Of a DNA stretch of 64,000 bases, positions 36,701 to 51,100 are shown in pieces (the stretch's first letter is position 1; the number at the start of each line of letters is the position of its first letter). The position numbers and the translations under genes are program-made. The notes beneath the pieces are model-generated. The model made no database searches, had not been told where the DNA came from, and saw only the letters and a program-made list of their open reading frames with translations. This DNA is from Podarcis raffonei. Lineage: Eukaryota > Chordata > Lepidosauria > Squamata > Lacertidae. The stretch covers positions 43,001,479 to 43,065,478 of the forward strand of contig NC_070611.1 in the NCBI RefSeq assembly GCF_027172205.1. Reading direction: 5' to 3'.

Positions 36701-39700
36701 CAATAAAATGTTTCATAAATGTGTAAACAGACACCAATATTGTTGGATGGATTTAACCAGAGAAAAGCAGCCCTCAAATGATATTGTGGCAGATGTCCAT
36801 GTTGCACTATATTCAGTGCCCTGTTAACCATTACCATAGCTCCATGAACCTAATGAGAAAGAATAAGGGTGCATCACCCCAATCTCTAAGTGGTGCGAGA
36901 TTCCAGAGGTTCCAGGCATATCCTCAGGCTTTGGTTTCCTTGGAATGAGGAGCAGTGGAACCTGTACTGTCTTTATGATATGGTTTATTTCCAAATATAC
37001 ACAACCTGTGCCTACAATGGAGGGGCTCATAGCATTTTCATCCCAGAAGGTCTGGCTTCTCTCATAGCTACAGCCTTGGATTCAAATAGAAATCAAGCAT
37101 GGCTCTCACTCTTTGCTTCCAGCTCTCACACACCACTCTGCCTACTGTCATTCTCACTACCAGCCAGGTGTGGCCCATTTGGCCTCTGGCACAAAGCAGC
37201 CTCCTTTCCTATATTAAAGACCCACACATAAGGCAATTACCAAGGAACTAGCCTGTCTACTTCAACAACGAAATCCCTCAGACTCTCAGCAAAACATGTT
37301 AATGTAAATTCCATTCTAGAAAGGAGACTTTCTAGTGTCTGCTTCATTTGTTGAAACCCAGGTTGATCCAGATCACACTGAAACAAGGGCAAAACAATAT
37401 CCCCTGGAGGGTGTGCCACTAAACCAAAAAGATTATTGTGAACACCACTAGAGCTTCTATGGGAGATCGGCAAGGGTCAGGCATGATTGGTCCTTGTCAA
37501 GGATGGACATAGTTTGGTGTCGGAAAAGTTGGACCCACTGAGTAATTGAGAATAATTTCCTAAGATCTTAATTGGGTATATTGGTGGGCACACTGTTACC
37601 CCTGGTCATTGCATTGGCAACCCCCAATGGTGTTCATCTCTACAGCAACTACAGGAATGGCTCCTATGCCTGCACATCTTGTGATCCTTGTAATATAGTT
37701 TATGAGGTGAATGGTAATGATTCAAGTTGCTTCAATCCCTTTGGGGTAGGTCCATGAGCATCATATACATTTACCTTCCTTTGCCATCAGGGCAAATCTC
37801 AACCCTGGCACAAATTAAAGGAAGTCTTTGCTTCCTGTTGGAATGGGCATTGATGGCGGGGGACCTCCAGAGAATCTCCTACCCTAAAGCCTTTCCCCCC
37901 TCCAAATTGTACTTTTGAGCCATCAAAGTGGTAGCAAAGATTTATTTATCTCTGAGTCACTTCAAGTACAATGGGGCATGTTCTGCAAAGGTGGGTTAGC
38001 TGCCCCTTCTTCCCGTCTGCCTGGCAGCACTACATGTTTGTGTTGCATGTTTTGTTTTATGTAGCGGGACCAGGACAACCTGATCCAATTAAAGATCTGT
38101 GCACCTCTCTCACCACTCCCACAGCATAGAATCAGAAAGGACCCAGAATACATTTCAATCTGAAATAATAACTTCTTAGGGAGGTAAACTAGCACCCTGC
38201 TATCTAGACAGATTGCTGGTAAACTGGGGAAAAGTCAATAGTTTCAGGACCTTTCTCCAAACTAAATGGGAGCAGATATACTGAAGGATATTGAAAGCAT
38301 TCCTGCCTCCCTCAGGTTATATGTGATTTTTGCTTTGGGAATCATTGCAGGACAAAGGGAAGTGCAATGGTTTTGTTTCAAACTGAATCAGCATCAATTA
38401 TATATGTTTAAAAGCTTGTTTTAGGTCTGTTTGAACAAGTGGAATGGCATCCCACTCCATTCTAACAAACTTCATGCACTGGTGAATAAAAACCCCAATG
38501 GTATTAACTGCATCCCTACTACAGCAAGTACTTAAAAAAAAATACACTGATAGACAGTACAGTATAAGAATACCAGGGACAATCTACTTGAGCATAGGAA
38601 AAAGAGTAAATCAAATTTCTTGGTATACTGTATTTAAATTGATTACTTTTTCAATGACAGTTTCACTAAACATGCACAGGGTCTTGTCGGCAAATTGGGG
38701 CAGTCCAAGCAATTTGCGACTTTCTAGGAGAGGAATTGCTCCTTCCCTTTTCTTTCCTTTCATTTACTTTTAAAAAACCAGTAACTCTGCTGGTACCTTT
38801 GGCAGCTCAGGACGAGAGCTTGTGTCACCACCATTCTTCCTTCCCAGAGTGCCTTTGGGAAGATAGATGATGGTAGTCACTGAAGCTGCCAGCAGAGCAC
38901 TAAATTATGAAAATTAACCTTTTGGAAGTGCACACAACAATACAGCAACTTATTTTAAGAAGGATGAGACTTAAAATAGCAGTTAAATGACACCTACCTG
39001 TAAAAAGCTAGACATAACAGATGCCACTCCAGCCATGGAAAGGCACACTGAACCATACAGCACCTCTAGTTGGATAAATGTATAAAACGTTTATAGGACA
39101 ACTTAATTATGCAACTGACTTAAAAGTTTCTCTGTTTGCCAATTATAAAATCACATGTGGCTATTAGGATTTACTCTGAGGAATGCTCAAACCAATAAAC
39201 TGCCATTTCCTCCCCCCCTTAGCAGAGGACTAATATGAAAATAATTTTCCAAGTGCCTTAAATGATAGATATTAGTTTAAACATTATACAATTAGCACAT
39301 GAATTTTCTGTTACACCCTATTTGCATGGCTAAAAAAAGCTTACTATGCATGTTTAGCTGAGTATCATTTATGACTAGAGTAAGAAACTCCCTTGTGCAA
39401 CATCTTCCTAATAAATTTGAAATTGCCATGTTACTCTTGGCCTAAATTCAGTTATGGCCTTAAGCCAGATTGGTTCAGCAACTAGAGATGGACTTGGATC
39501 GGGGACACCTAGCTCAAATCCCAGCTCTGCCAGAGGAAAATGGTGGCCTCCCAGTTGTTGTTGGACCCACACCTATTCTAACCTTACCCCATATCTTTTC
39601 TAGTATAACTCAGTTGTATTTTATTATTAGCAGGGGTGGAGGATACAGCGTTGTTGTTGTTTTTTCAAGATAGAAGATGTCACATGTAAACTTACTAGTT

Positions 39701-42700
39701 CCAACGGAAATCCATGCCAAGTTTGTTTCAGAGACTTTGAAATTAGGTTTAATAAGATCTTCTACAGTTACAACAGCTAACGCATTGATGCTGGAAGACA
39801 TTGTACTAAGGAGTGTAAAATTAAAATATTTTGCATCTTTACTGACAAATATTTAAAATATTTAAATAGTTCAAAAATATTAAAAACTGAATCAAGGGAA
39901 TTAAACTAATTTGAGGAGCTGCAGAAACAGAGTTTTAATACAGATGACCAACTCACAAAGCAGTAAGGGGTTTTCACCACAAATTTTTTTAGTCATTTAT
40001 AAGAATAAGAATAGATTATTTATACCCCGCCCATCCAGCTGGGTTTCCCTAGCCACTCTGGGCAGCTCCCAACAGATTAAAAACAGAATAAAACATCAAA
40101 TGTTAAAAAAAATTCCTAAACAGTTCAGATGTCTTCTAAAAGTCAGATAGTTGTTTATTTCCTTGACATCTGATGGGAGGGCGTTCCACAGGGCGGGCAC
40201 CACCACCAAGAAGGCCCTCTGCCTGGTTCCCCGTAACCTCACATCTTGCAGTGAGGGAACCGCCAGAAGGCCCTCAGAGATAGACCTCAAGTGTATTGAC
40301 AAAACCATGGTGAGATTCTACCCCCTTCTACCACGATTCTAATGCTAGTTAAAAGTTTAGAGTCGATTAGTGGAATGGCTTTCCTACATTAACCACTTGG
40401 TAAATTTACCATCTGTATTAGCATTCCATGGAAAATGACATCAAGTGTGGAAAACATTTTTGCCAAGCTATAGAGCTGGTATCTTCACTATAGTGCCACT
40501 GGCACCACAGCTCTTATGAGGTTATACCAAGTTCCCCACTCAATGTTGGAACTTTTAAGACAGTGCATGCAGTTGTGTTTCAAGGCTAATTTGCCTATCA
40601 CTGTACACATCAGCACTATGAGTTGTGTACTGAAGTTACCCACTGTACCAGAGGGCGGAGTGATGTCTTCACCTGATGGAATTGCCTGGTTAATATCCCC
40701 ACCCTGTCTCCAAAATTCCAGGTGAAAAGGAAGCCTTCTCAGATGTACACACTTAGGATTCACCACAGCTTGAATAAGGACACAGTGCTTAAGTTACATT
40801 GAAGCTTGAGAGAAAACATACCAAAATACAGTATTTCGCCAGAAACTACAGAATTGCTCTGGTTCCTGGGTAATGCCCACAGTTTAAAAAAATAAATGGT
40901 GGGGGTACACTGGATCAGAATAAATGTTAACAGGCCCAGCATACACTTGTTCTCAAAGTTAGCAGCACATGGGGAAGGGAAGGTTTAAGGCATCCTTGCA
41001 AGTGTAAATTCCTGAATGTCAGCTTCCGCAACATAGCAATTAGCATTTAAAGCAAAGAGTCCCTTTGCTTCCAATGGGAGTTTTTTTCCTAATGCTAATT
41101 GCTGAACCAATTTTTATGGACTTTAAGTCTGTAGGAGTTTAAATCTCCTTCTTTCACATCCTATTACCCTTGATAATATCTGCATGCTCCCCATGTTTTA
41201 ACATCATACAGTTTCTAATAATGTTAACAACACCTGTGGTGTTAACTAGCCTTTGAAGCATTCTTAGCTTCCTGCTGATTTCCCTTCTTTTCTTGTGAAA
41301 CATTATGGTTGTGACCTATCATGAAGCTTCCGCATGATACAACAACAGATGATTGAGGGCCAAAATGTGCATTATATTATGTTAATGTATGGTTTGGTGT
41401 TGCATTTTATTTATCTATTTATTTCATTAAATTTATACTCCGCTTGATTGTTTAAAAAACCAACAACCTCAAAGTAGTTTACAAAGAAGATAAAACAACA
41501 GCAATATTAAAAAATGCAACAATAATTTAAACTTTCAAGAAGTTAAAATAGCAATAGACTCAAAACGGATTAAAACTCACTTCAACATCTATGCATTTTT
41601 AACTCTTAAGTAGTAGCTTTAACTTCTAATTTTGCCTGGGCCACTCACAGCGGTAATTTAATGTTAAAACAATAGTGACTGCAAAAATACACCATGTGCT
41701 TAACATAGCTTGTCATTTGTTCCGAGAGTCACAGTTTTAGCATAAAAAGATGGGCTAGAACTAATCAGTTACTTTCCAGAATCTAGCTCTAGGATGGCAA
41801 TTTGCAAATTTACCTTAATGTTCCACTGAAGGTCCCAGCCACAAAAAGTCCCGGAAGTCCTGGAAAGTCTCCCAAAATATCCATCACAAGATATGGCATG
41901 ATCTAAAAAAAATCCCCCCAAAATTTAGGTTTTAATTTTTTGCTGTCATTTAAATATATAACCTGTGTCTGAATAATATAACTTTAAACATTTTAGTCAT
42001 GTCATACTATGTTCCATTTAAACTGTAGCTCTCCAACGGAGGCCATGGCTGTGAAGAGAAATATGCTTTGATCTTCTGATGTGTGAGGCATATTGGGTAC
42101 TCGCTACAGCTGGCATGCACAGGGCTTGGTGCCCAGTACTTATGTCATGAGGGAGCTTATGTTGGGATGTGGAGTGTGAGCTTGTGGGTGGAGATGCCTT
42201 GGGACTGGAAAATCTATGTAGGGCTGGCCTACAGACCACCCGTGAGTACTGACTTGATTTCTCTGTGGGCCAAGAAGCCCATTTTCCAAGGGATGTCATC
42301 ATCCACAGCTGAAAGAAGTGAGGAAGAGATAAAGAGCAGGTGAGCAGCTGCCGCCTATGCCAAACAGGCATGTAAAGAATCTGAAACATCCTGGCCAGAG
42401 CCACAAAAAGGAAAAATGTGCAAGAGAACCTCCAGGTTGCAGACAAAAGCTGCAAACCTATGACTCTCCTAAACTGCTCCACTACTTCAACAGAGGGCAG
42501 GGGAAAGCTAAATGTTCATGTTAACTCTGGCTGTTGCACTGAATCCAATGAGTTTGACTCAAAAGACATCAGCAGATGCCTTTTGTGCCTATTTTTAAAT
42601 ACCTGCTGAAAACTTTTCCATTTTGCAATTGAGCATGTGTCCTTCCACAATGGTTAATTGAGATCAGTTTTTACCTGTTTTGAACTTTTATGGTTTTATT

Positions 42701-45065
42701 GTATTTGTTTTTATTGCTGTAAACTGTATTTCTTTATGATGCAGCAGTATACAAATACTTTTATAACTAGTTAACGTATCATTCCTGTATTGTTATAAGT
42801 TTGGCTATTATTTAAGTTCAAAATAAAGATTTATTTTCAAATATGTGGCTTCAGTTTATTTTCACACACCACACTTTTTGTTACAGAAAAAATAAAATTA
42901 TACAACTGCATAAATATAAAATTCTTATTTCCTGATTTCATTATATCTGTCCATTATTTCAAGTAAAATAGCACTTTCCTTTATTCCTATTTGTCATAAT
43001 ATGTTAATAATGTTATCTTTCCAAAAGCCCTACTCAAAACTCAAATAGTTCCATTGGAGATACACAGAGAGTAGATCAAATTCATATTTAAGTATTTCAC
43101 TCAGTAGTAAACTAAACCTGATCTGGTGCTGACACAAAGCCGGCAGTCCATGGGTCACAATCCTTGTATATAGAGTACATTGCAAATCCACATCCAATTG
43201 CAAAACACAGAATTAAGCAGATTCCCACAAGAGTTATATACAGAGATCTGTTTAAAAAAAAAAGTTAGAGAAGAAAGCTAACAAAGCTTTGTTCTTAACA
43301 AAATTATTTTAAAATAGAGGAGTACTGCCACATTAATGTATCAAGGTACTCAGACTCCAAGAGCAGCAGAAGATTGTAAGAACACATATCTAGCTAACAT
43401 CATGCCTCATAAAAAGCCATCGGATGCAAGGGAAATCCTGTGAATTAATGCAAGGAGTTTTTAATTTCAGGGTATACCACCAAGCTTTTGGACAGCTTTG
43501 CTGCACAGAGAATAGGTCTACTCATGGCACTCTCTTTCTGATGTGAAAGATGTTTCCTGCATTGGCAACACTACAAATTATTGCTAAGCACAGATCTGGC
43601 ATTGTTACAGGTGCCACATTCTAGTCATTTCATAGTTCGAATACATCAAACTTTTTTAGTTCCTGTACTTTGGAACTCCCTGTCAGGCAGGTGCCTTTGC
43701 TGTACTCTCTGACTCCTGCTTATAGCATATTTTGATCTCTGTTTAGTTATTACAAAATGTATTGTCCTTAACTATCTTATTGATAATTATAATATTTCTA
43801 GGGGTTTTACTGCAATCAAGTGGTATATAAATTTTGTCATTTAAATAAATAAGCAAAATATTGATATCTAGTGTTAATTTATCATATTAGCAAAATAGAA
43901 ATTTAGGTAACTTATTTTCACCAACATGTTTTTTGGGTAAATATGCAATGTAAAAGAAATATGCCCTTTAAAAAGAACAGATTCTCCAAAATGGCAAAGT
44001 ACTCAGCAATTGCTCCAATTCTGCATGGGTGATCCAATTTTTGAAAATTACCGTATATACTCGAGTATAAGCTGACTTTTTCAGGACATTTTTTATGCTG
44101 TAAAAGCCCCCCTCGGCTTATAATCAAGTGAGGCGGGCGGCAGCGGCGGAGGGACGAGCGGCCTGAAAGCAGCCCTTTTGGGCTGCTTGTTCTTCCACCG
44201 CCGCTGCCGCCACCACCAGGTTTGTGGTGTGGTGAACCGGCTTATACTCGAGTCAATAAGTTTTCCCAGTTTTTTTGTGCTAAAATTAGATGCCTCGGCT
44301 TATATTTGGGTCGGCTTATACTCGAGTATATACGGTAGTTTCTATCTACAAATCACATTTCTCTGTGAAGCTAATGCACAAAAATATGTTGCATGGGGAA
44401 CCCGTTAGTTGAAAGACAGGTCAGCCATCCTTACAGGCAAGAGCATGTCAGCCTCCTACTGCTGCACTTTAGAATATGTGAATTGCAGTAAGAGATATAC
44501 AGTGGTACCTCTGATTGCGAACAGGATACGTTCTGGAGGCCCATTTACAACCTGAAGAGAACGCAACCCGCGTCTGCGCGTGTCGAGATTCGCTGCTTCT
44601 GCACATGTGCGTGACGTCATTTTGCGCGTCTGCGCATGCGGCAAAACCCGGAAGTAACCCGTTCCGTTACTTCTGGGTCGCTGCAGGACGCAACCTGAAA
44701 ATGCTCAACCTGAAGCAAACGTAACATGAGGTATGACTGTACAATATGTGGACTTACTTTTTTGCCTCACGTTGCGATCTGCAGGCAAGGTATCGTTGAA
44801 CTTGACAGTGATTGGTTCCATATACGCTAAGCCAAGTGAAAGTACCACCAACAACTACTGTCCAGAATGTATGCCTTCGCAGAGGGTTTGGGTCAAAGCT
44901 AAGAGACAAAATATATGTATTTTTAAAGTATAGGTTTTGACATAAATATAAATCTGAGGAGTTTAGTGAAAGAAAAGGGGGGTTTTAGAACTTTTCAAAA
45001 AAGAATCCTCTTCATCCCAGTCTATGCTCTGGGTGACACCCCCAGTACCAAGCTATCAAGCTATA

Positions 45066-45117
<52 letters not shown>

Positions 45118-48100
45118 TATATGCCACCAATCTGACTGGATTACCCCAGCTACCCTGGGCAGCTTCCAACAAATTAAAACACAGTAAGACATCAAACATT
45201 AAAAACTTCCCTATACATGGCTGCCTTCCAATGTCTTCCTAAAGGTGGATGGCAGTATTGTTGGTTAACGGGATATGTCACCCATAGAACATACTACCCT
45301 ACTGACACTAGGAAATATTTATTCAAGGAGTTTCAGATTGGTAGTAAACTTCCTTGTATCTATGTATGTATACCTCTCATGCTCACTTTATGTGAAACTA
45401 TCAACTCATTGAGTTGTATCCAACTAAGAGCTCATCCAGACTTCCTTTTGCACTGTGCTTTCCAAAAGGAGGTCTGCACTTTTCAGGTCTGAGTGGTTCT
45501 TGTTTTGTCCCAGCACCTTCCCAAGAAACACTTACCATTTATCACTGAAGTGGAACAAAAGGCAATCTGCAGAAAACCCAGTTGCCACTTGTTCTAATTC
45601 AACAGCAATGCTTTTTTTCTGGGGGGACACAGCGGTACGGATACCCCTAAACATTTTGTGAATCTAAGTTTGGCCTCATTGAGGGGCAGTATTCCAATAT
45701 GAGTAGGAAACTGAGAGTACCCCTAAACGTATTTTTTTAGGGGGGAAGCACTGTTCAACAGTAAACAGTGTGTTTCCTTGTGGAAAGTGCCAGGACCAAA
45801 AGAAGAAGAAGAAGAAGCAGAAGAAGCAGAAGAAGCAGAAGAAGCAGAAGCAGAAGCAGAAGCAGAAGCAGAAGCAGAAGCAGAAGAAGAAGAAGAAGAA
45901 GAAGAAGGTCTTGTACATGGACTTGAAAAGTGAAAACCCATTGCTGGAAAGTGCAGTGCAAAAGGAAATCTGGAGAAGCACTGAGTTGACACCCAGCTGT
46001 TTGAAGTTTTTCCAGATGAGTTGGTCATTGGTATGATTATTTTTTACTATTTATGGTATTTTAAGTTTTACTGTACTTGCATATTTTTTTATAAAATATT
46101 TATATTTTTAATAAATGGAAGTGTGTCTTTTTTTATATATAAATGAATAAATACTGTATTTTTTGCTCTATAAGACTCACTTTTTCTCCTAAAAAGTAAG
46201 GGGAAATGTGTGTGCGTCTTATGGAGCGAATGCAGGCTGCGCAGCTATCCCAGAAGCCTGTTTTCCTCCTCCAAAAACTAGGTTCGTCTTATGGTCTGGT
46301 GCGTCTTATAGAGCGAAAAATAAGGTAAATCATACTTGGGAGTAGATCCAATCTAAGTTAGTTAAAGTCCATTGATTTCAATGGGTTTAATCTGAGTATG
46401 GCTCAGCCGGATACAACTGTTTATCCATGCTCATGAGATTTTATCAAGGATGCTACTTCTACCGCTGTTGACTCATTGAAACCTAAACACCAAACGTTCC
46501 AATGTCTGAGGTATTACACTGCAGCCTAACCAAAAAGACACTTACTCCCATTTTCTTATTCTTCCTCCATCGACAGCATCATCTATAATAGGACCAATTC
46601 CTCCTTTAATAATCAGAGCCCGTATAAGCACTGCCAGAAGCGCACATATCATCAGTGTAAACTGGAAAACATCAGTCCAAACTATTGCTTTTAGGCCACC
46701 CTATTTGGAAAGAGCAGATACAGTATGTAGTAAAGTAGTTCTACCTATAGTTCTGTAGAATTGCTTCAATTTTTATGCACCAGTTCCTGTGTCCTTGCTC
46801 AGTTAAATAATCACAATAATTTTAACAGCATTGACTTTAAATTTAGCTTTAAATTTTAAAGAGAGTTTCTAGCCATAGAAGTGAAGCTGCAGGCAGTCTC
46901 CTAGGCCAGAGGTTTTCAACCTTTGAGTCTATGGCTCCCTTGACCAACTACATTATTTCTGCAGCTCCCCTGTGGGGAAATGTGCTCCAAGCCTCAGAAG
47001 CCCTGTTATGCCACCCCTTGCCTGCAGAGCCAGCATCCCCTCACCCCTTTTCAAACTCTCCCTTGTGGAGAGTTCCCTCAGCCTCCTCTCTTCTCTCCTC
47101 TTCTTGGAAGTCATCTGGGCAGCAGCCACCACCGCCCCTGGTCTCTGAGCCGCCCCGTCCCCACCCCAAAGAGAGGTGCCTCCTCATGCTGCACCCCCGG
47201 GGGGCCTGGGAAGAGGATACCCCCAGCCTTAGTAGCCCAACAGAGACTGGCCAAAAGTGAATGTGAGGCCACCATCTTATTCACCCTGGAAGGCAGCAGT
47301 AGGTGCCGCTGGGCCTGCATGGTAGAAAGGCTCCCCTCTGGCACTGGATTCTCACCTCCCAGGCAGGCAGGCAGGCATTGCACACAGCAAGCACAAGAAA
47401 GGCTAACACAGCTCCTGCCTGCCCGGCTGGCCTCCAACTTGTCTGTCCGTTCCCAACAGCAAGGACTGGTGGACTGGGCTCCCTCACCCACTGCTTGCTT
47501 ACTCCAAGGCTACCTCAGCTCCAGGAAACCAGCATCTCTTGGCCAGTCCCTGACGCACCATTCGCCTGAGGAGCTTGTAGCCAGGGCTACTGCAACAAAC
47601 AGCTGTGCTAGCCTTTGGGAGGCAGATTTGTCACAAGTGGGCATCAGAAGGAAGGAGGGAAGGAAAGAGGGACAGAGACCAGTGTTGCCCATGGCACCCC
47701 TGACCATCCTTCAAGGCACCCCAGGGTGCTGTGGCACACTGACTGAAAACCACTGTCTTAGGCCATCTTGCCAAGAATGCCTTGCTCGAGAGGACTCCCA
47801 GTGCTTGTCAGAGAGAGACAGAAAATTTAAGGATGTCACGGATCATTACAGTTGTCTAAAACCAGTATAAGTATAGATAAGCCCACAAAAGTTCATGGGC
47901 TCCTACATTTTTTACTAGCCTGCTAAGAGGATGTGATATCAGGCTATGGTCTGAAAGCATTTGAGACCACCTTGCTGAAGCTGAGCAGGCTTGGGTTTGG
48001 TCAGTACCTGGATGGGATTCTCCCTGGGAATCATATAGATGGCCTCATTGATATGAGCCTCCTAGCAGACCAGTCAGTCAGTCAACCAACCAACCAACCA

Positions 48101-51100
48101 ACCAACCAATCAATAAGAGTGTTCTAGCAGACAGAGAGATGTAGCAATCACTGAATTAGAATTCCTTGTTATAGTTACCAGGGTTCTATATGCAGTTATT
48201 CTTTATTTTTCACCACATAAATCTTAAATAGAACATTTGTTTATTAAAACAAGTTCTTAACATACCACTGTGCAATAGAAAGTACAGATTACTGCTGTTG
48301 AAATAATAGACTCCCACAACTGAACTCCTGTAACTGAAAAAGGGGGGAAAGATACATAACAGAATTAAATTAAATAATGGAAAGATAACAAAAAATAATG
48401 CATATGAAAAATCACCACATTTATGAATTTTAAGCTTGCTATTGACAAGGAATATAAATACTTATTCAACAGTAAGCAACAGGTATACTTGGGCACCCAA
48501 CCTCTGCTTTAAGAAGTCCAATGAAGCAGAGTCCCCCACCTTGCATGGTGGTCTGTTCCACTGTTGCAGTTCTACCATCACGCGCGGGTTGCAATTCGGC
48601 ACTTCTGTGCATGCACGACCGCCTAAACCCCGAAGTAACCCGTTCCGGTACTTCTGGGTTTTGGCGGTCCGTAACCCAAAAAAACGCAACCTGAAGCGTC
48701 TGTAACCCAAGGTATGACTGTATATTGACTTTGGTGTCATACTATTTACACACAGCAGGGCACACATAATTTCACTCATGTTTTTCGTTTAACACCTACA
48801 GAAGTCAGCCTACATCTTGCAATATCACATTAAAGATAACAGGTCAAACTTTTCCTTAATTTTTAAAAATGTATTTAACAGTATTTCCACATTACCTTTA
48901 TTCAAGGCGTGTGATGGAGAAAATAGAACAATTCCAGTGTATATTATCTGAGGAGGTGGAACAAATAAACATCCATGTGAAATATATGGTCTCTCTCAGA
49001 ATCATTTGTCCTATGCCAGCTTACACTGATTTAAATGTAAAATAGCAACTGTTACTAGATCAATTCATTGAAAAGAGTTAGGTAAATTTTAAACTTCACA
49101 GACTCTCATTCAGGCAGAACTGAAGCAAATTATAAAGGTAAACTATGAGAGTAGCTAGAGAGCAGGAAATGTTTCAAAATGAGGTAAATAATAAACCTAA
49201 ACACCAGCAGAGTCTAGAATCTCAAAAGGTGAAAACCCTTCTCATGGTTCATCTTACAAAACTAAATGAGGACCTGGTATTGGTAGTGACACTGTGATTT
49301 TTTTTCTTTTTCAAATGAAAAGCCATTGAAGGAATAAACCCTTCGTATATGACCCACTTAAAGGCCTGCCCAGACTTCTTCTAGAATTCCATTTATTTAT
49401 TCATAAAATGACTGCCAATGGAAAGTTGAAGCCAATGGAAAGTAGTCCACCCATTATATCTATGTACTGCTATGTTAGCGTTTATAGTAATAATTTGTTG
49501 TAACACCATGGTATTAAATTTGGCTCTGTTCAAATACAAACAAACAAATCATCAGACATTTCTTAGCATACTAACTATATGCCTGTCATTTCAGCTACAT
49601 CAACTAACATGAGACCCAAAAGAGATATCTCATAATGAATGCACTTTTAATGCAGACACTTGAGATTCTTTGCTACAGTATGTATATACATACAGTAAGC
49701 AGTGAGCCTCTGTAGAATACCAATGCGCTTTACCTATTTCTCTTCTAGCAATTATTATCTTTATGCCTATACTCCCTTGCAAGCAGCATATTGTATATTG
49801 TGAAGGGTTTGAAGAAATCTGTATTCTGATACAATCCTCTACAGCCAAACGGTCCAAATAGATCAGCCCATGGTATTCAGTTTAGGTAAAAAGAGAAACC
49901 AAAGTATATTATGGCATTCGTAGGATATTAGGACATAAATGAATGCATTATTCCCTGTCCCACTTCCATCTATTTGTAACAAGAAGGGAACATAACTGAA
50001 GTTTGCCTCTTCTCTGAAAAATGTGGTCCTTGGGAAAGTGATAAATAGAGAACTAATTTAAATCTAAAGCAAGGCCAAGCAATCTATACCACACTGCAAA
50101 AAGATGTCAAACTGTAGCCAGATATAGCATTCCAATTGATAAATTATCAGCACTAAGGTCAAAGAAACTAGTTGGGAGTAAGAGCAGCTCTGGAAGTGAC
50201 ATTTATATTTAATATTATGTAACTAAACATTATGGTCCAACTATAATTTACAATAGAATAATACAAAAGATCATCATCTTGCACTGTACTTGCCGTTATT
50301 ATCATAAACATGACTGTTCCAAGCATGCGTATATATTTATTGTATCGAAGCTGCAAGTACTGCAAAAGAGACAAATTATTTTATACAAAACATGCATATT
50401 TATACTGAATCTACTTAATATGTAGAAATAGTATTGACACCATTCCTTTAAAATGAAATTAAGTACATATCTCAGAGAATTAGCTGGGTAAATATCAAGA
50501 GTTTGTCAATGGAACTTTGTGCAATTAGTGAGATGACTCCTCTGTAGCTATTAGAAGCTGTGGGGAATGAGGGCAATTTAGGTCAGGAAAAGGAAATGAG
50601 AGGAAAGGAATAAACATCTTCTTCCCAGAGTATCACCTCTCCATATAAACTTGCTATGTCCAGCTTCCAATTACTTGTTGTTTTTAAGCGGGAGACCCTA
50701 ATTATAGATCTCCTGAATCATTTTTTGTATGTCTGGGTTTGCTGTTGCCTGATAACACTTGGGCAAAAAAAATGAGAGGCACAAATACAAGATGGGTGAC
50801 ACCTGGCTTGAGAGCAGTACATGTGAAAAGGATCTAGGAGTCTTGGTTGACCACAAACTTGACATGAGCCAACAGTGTGACGCGGCAGCTAAAAAAGCCA
50901 ATGCAATGCTGGGCTGCATCAATAGGAGTATAGCATCTAGATCAAGGGAAGTAATGTTACGATATTGAAGCAATGCTGCTGCAAAGTCCTAGCATGAAAA
51001 GTAAACATGATGGGAATGTTGGGTCTGTCCATGGGAAACAGAGGGACAGTCAATTCACAGTGCGAAGCACCGGAATTAGCTCAGAGTGTAATAGGAGCTC

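Noticed and set aside
37572-37757. 62-codon frame with a hydrophobic start and Cys pairs
   Set aside because: Looks secretory-like, but no family recognised and no repeat borders or splice sites seen.
45676-46036. Frames rich in Lys/Gln, Ser/Ala, Phe/Cys or Leu
   Set aside because: Translations of the GAA/GCAGAA microsatellite.
46980-47870. 296-codon open frame on the + strand
   Set aside because: Lies in a GC-rich hAT element and runs past its border; no domain, biased composition, overlapping antisense frames.
50290-50293. GT donor 4 nt downstream of copy 1 exon 2
   Set aside because: Would break the frame into exon 3; the GC donor fits phase and length.
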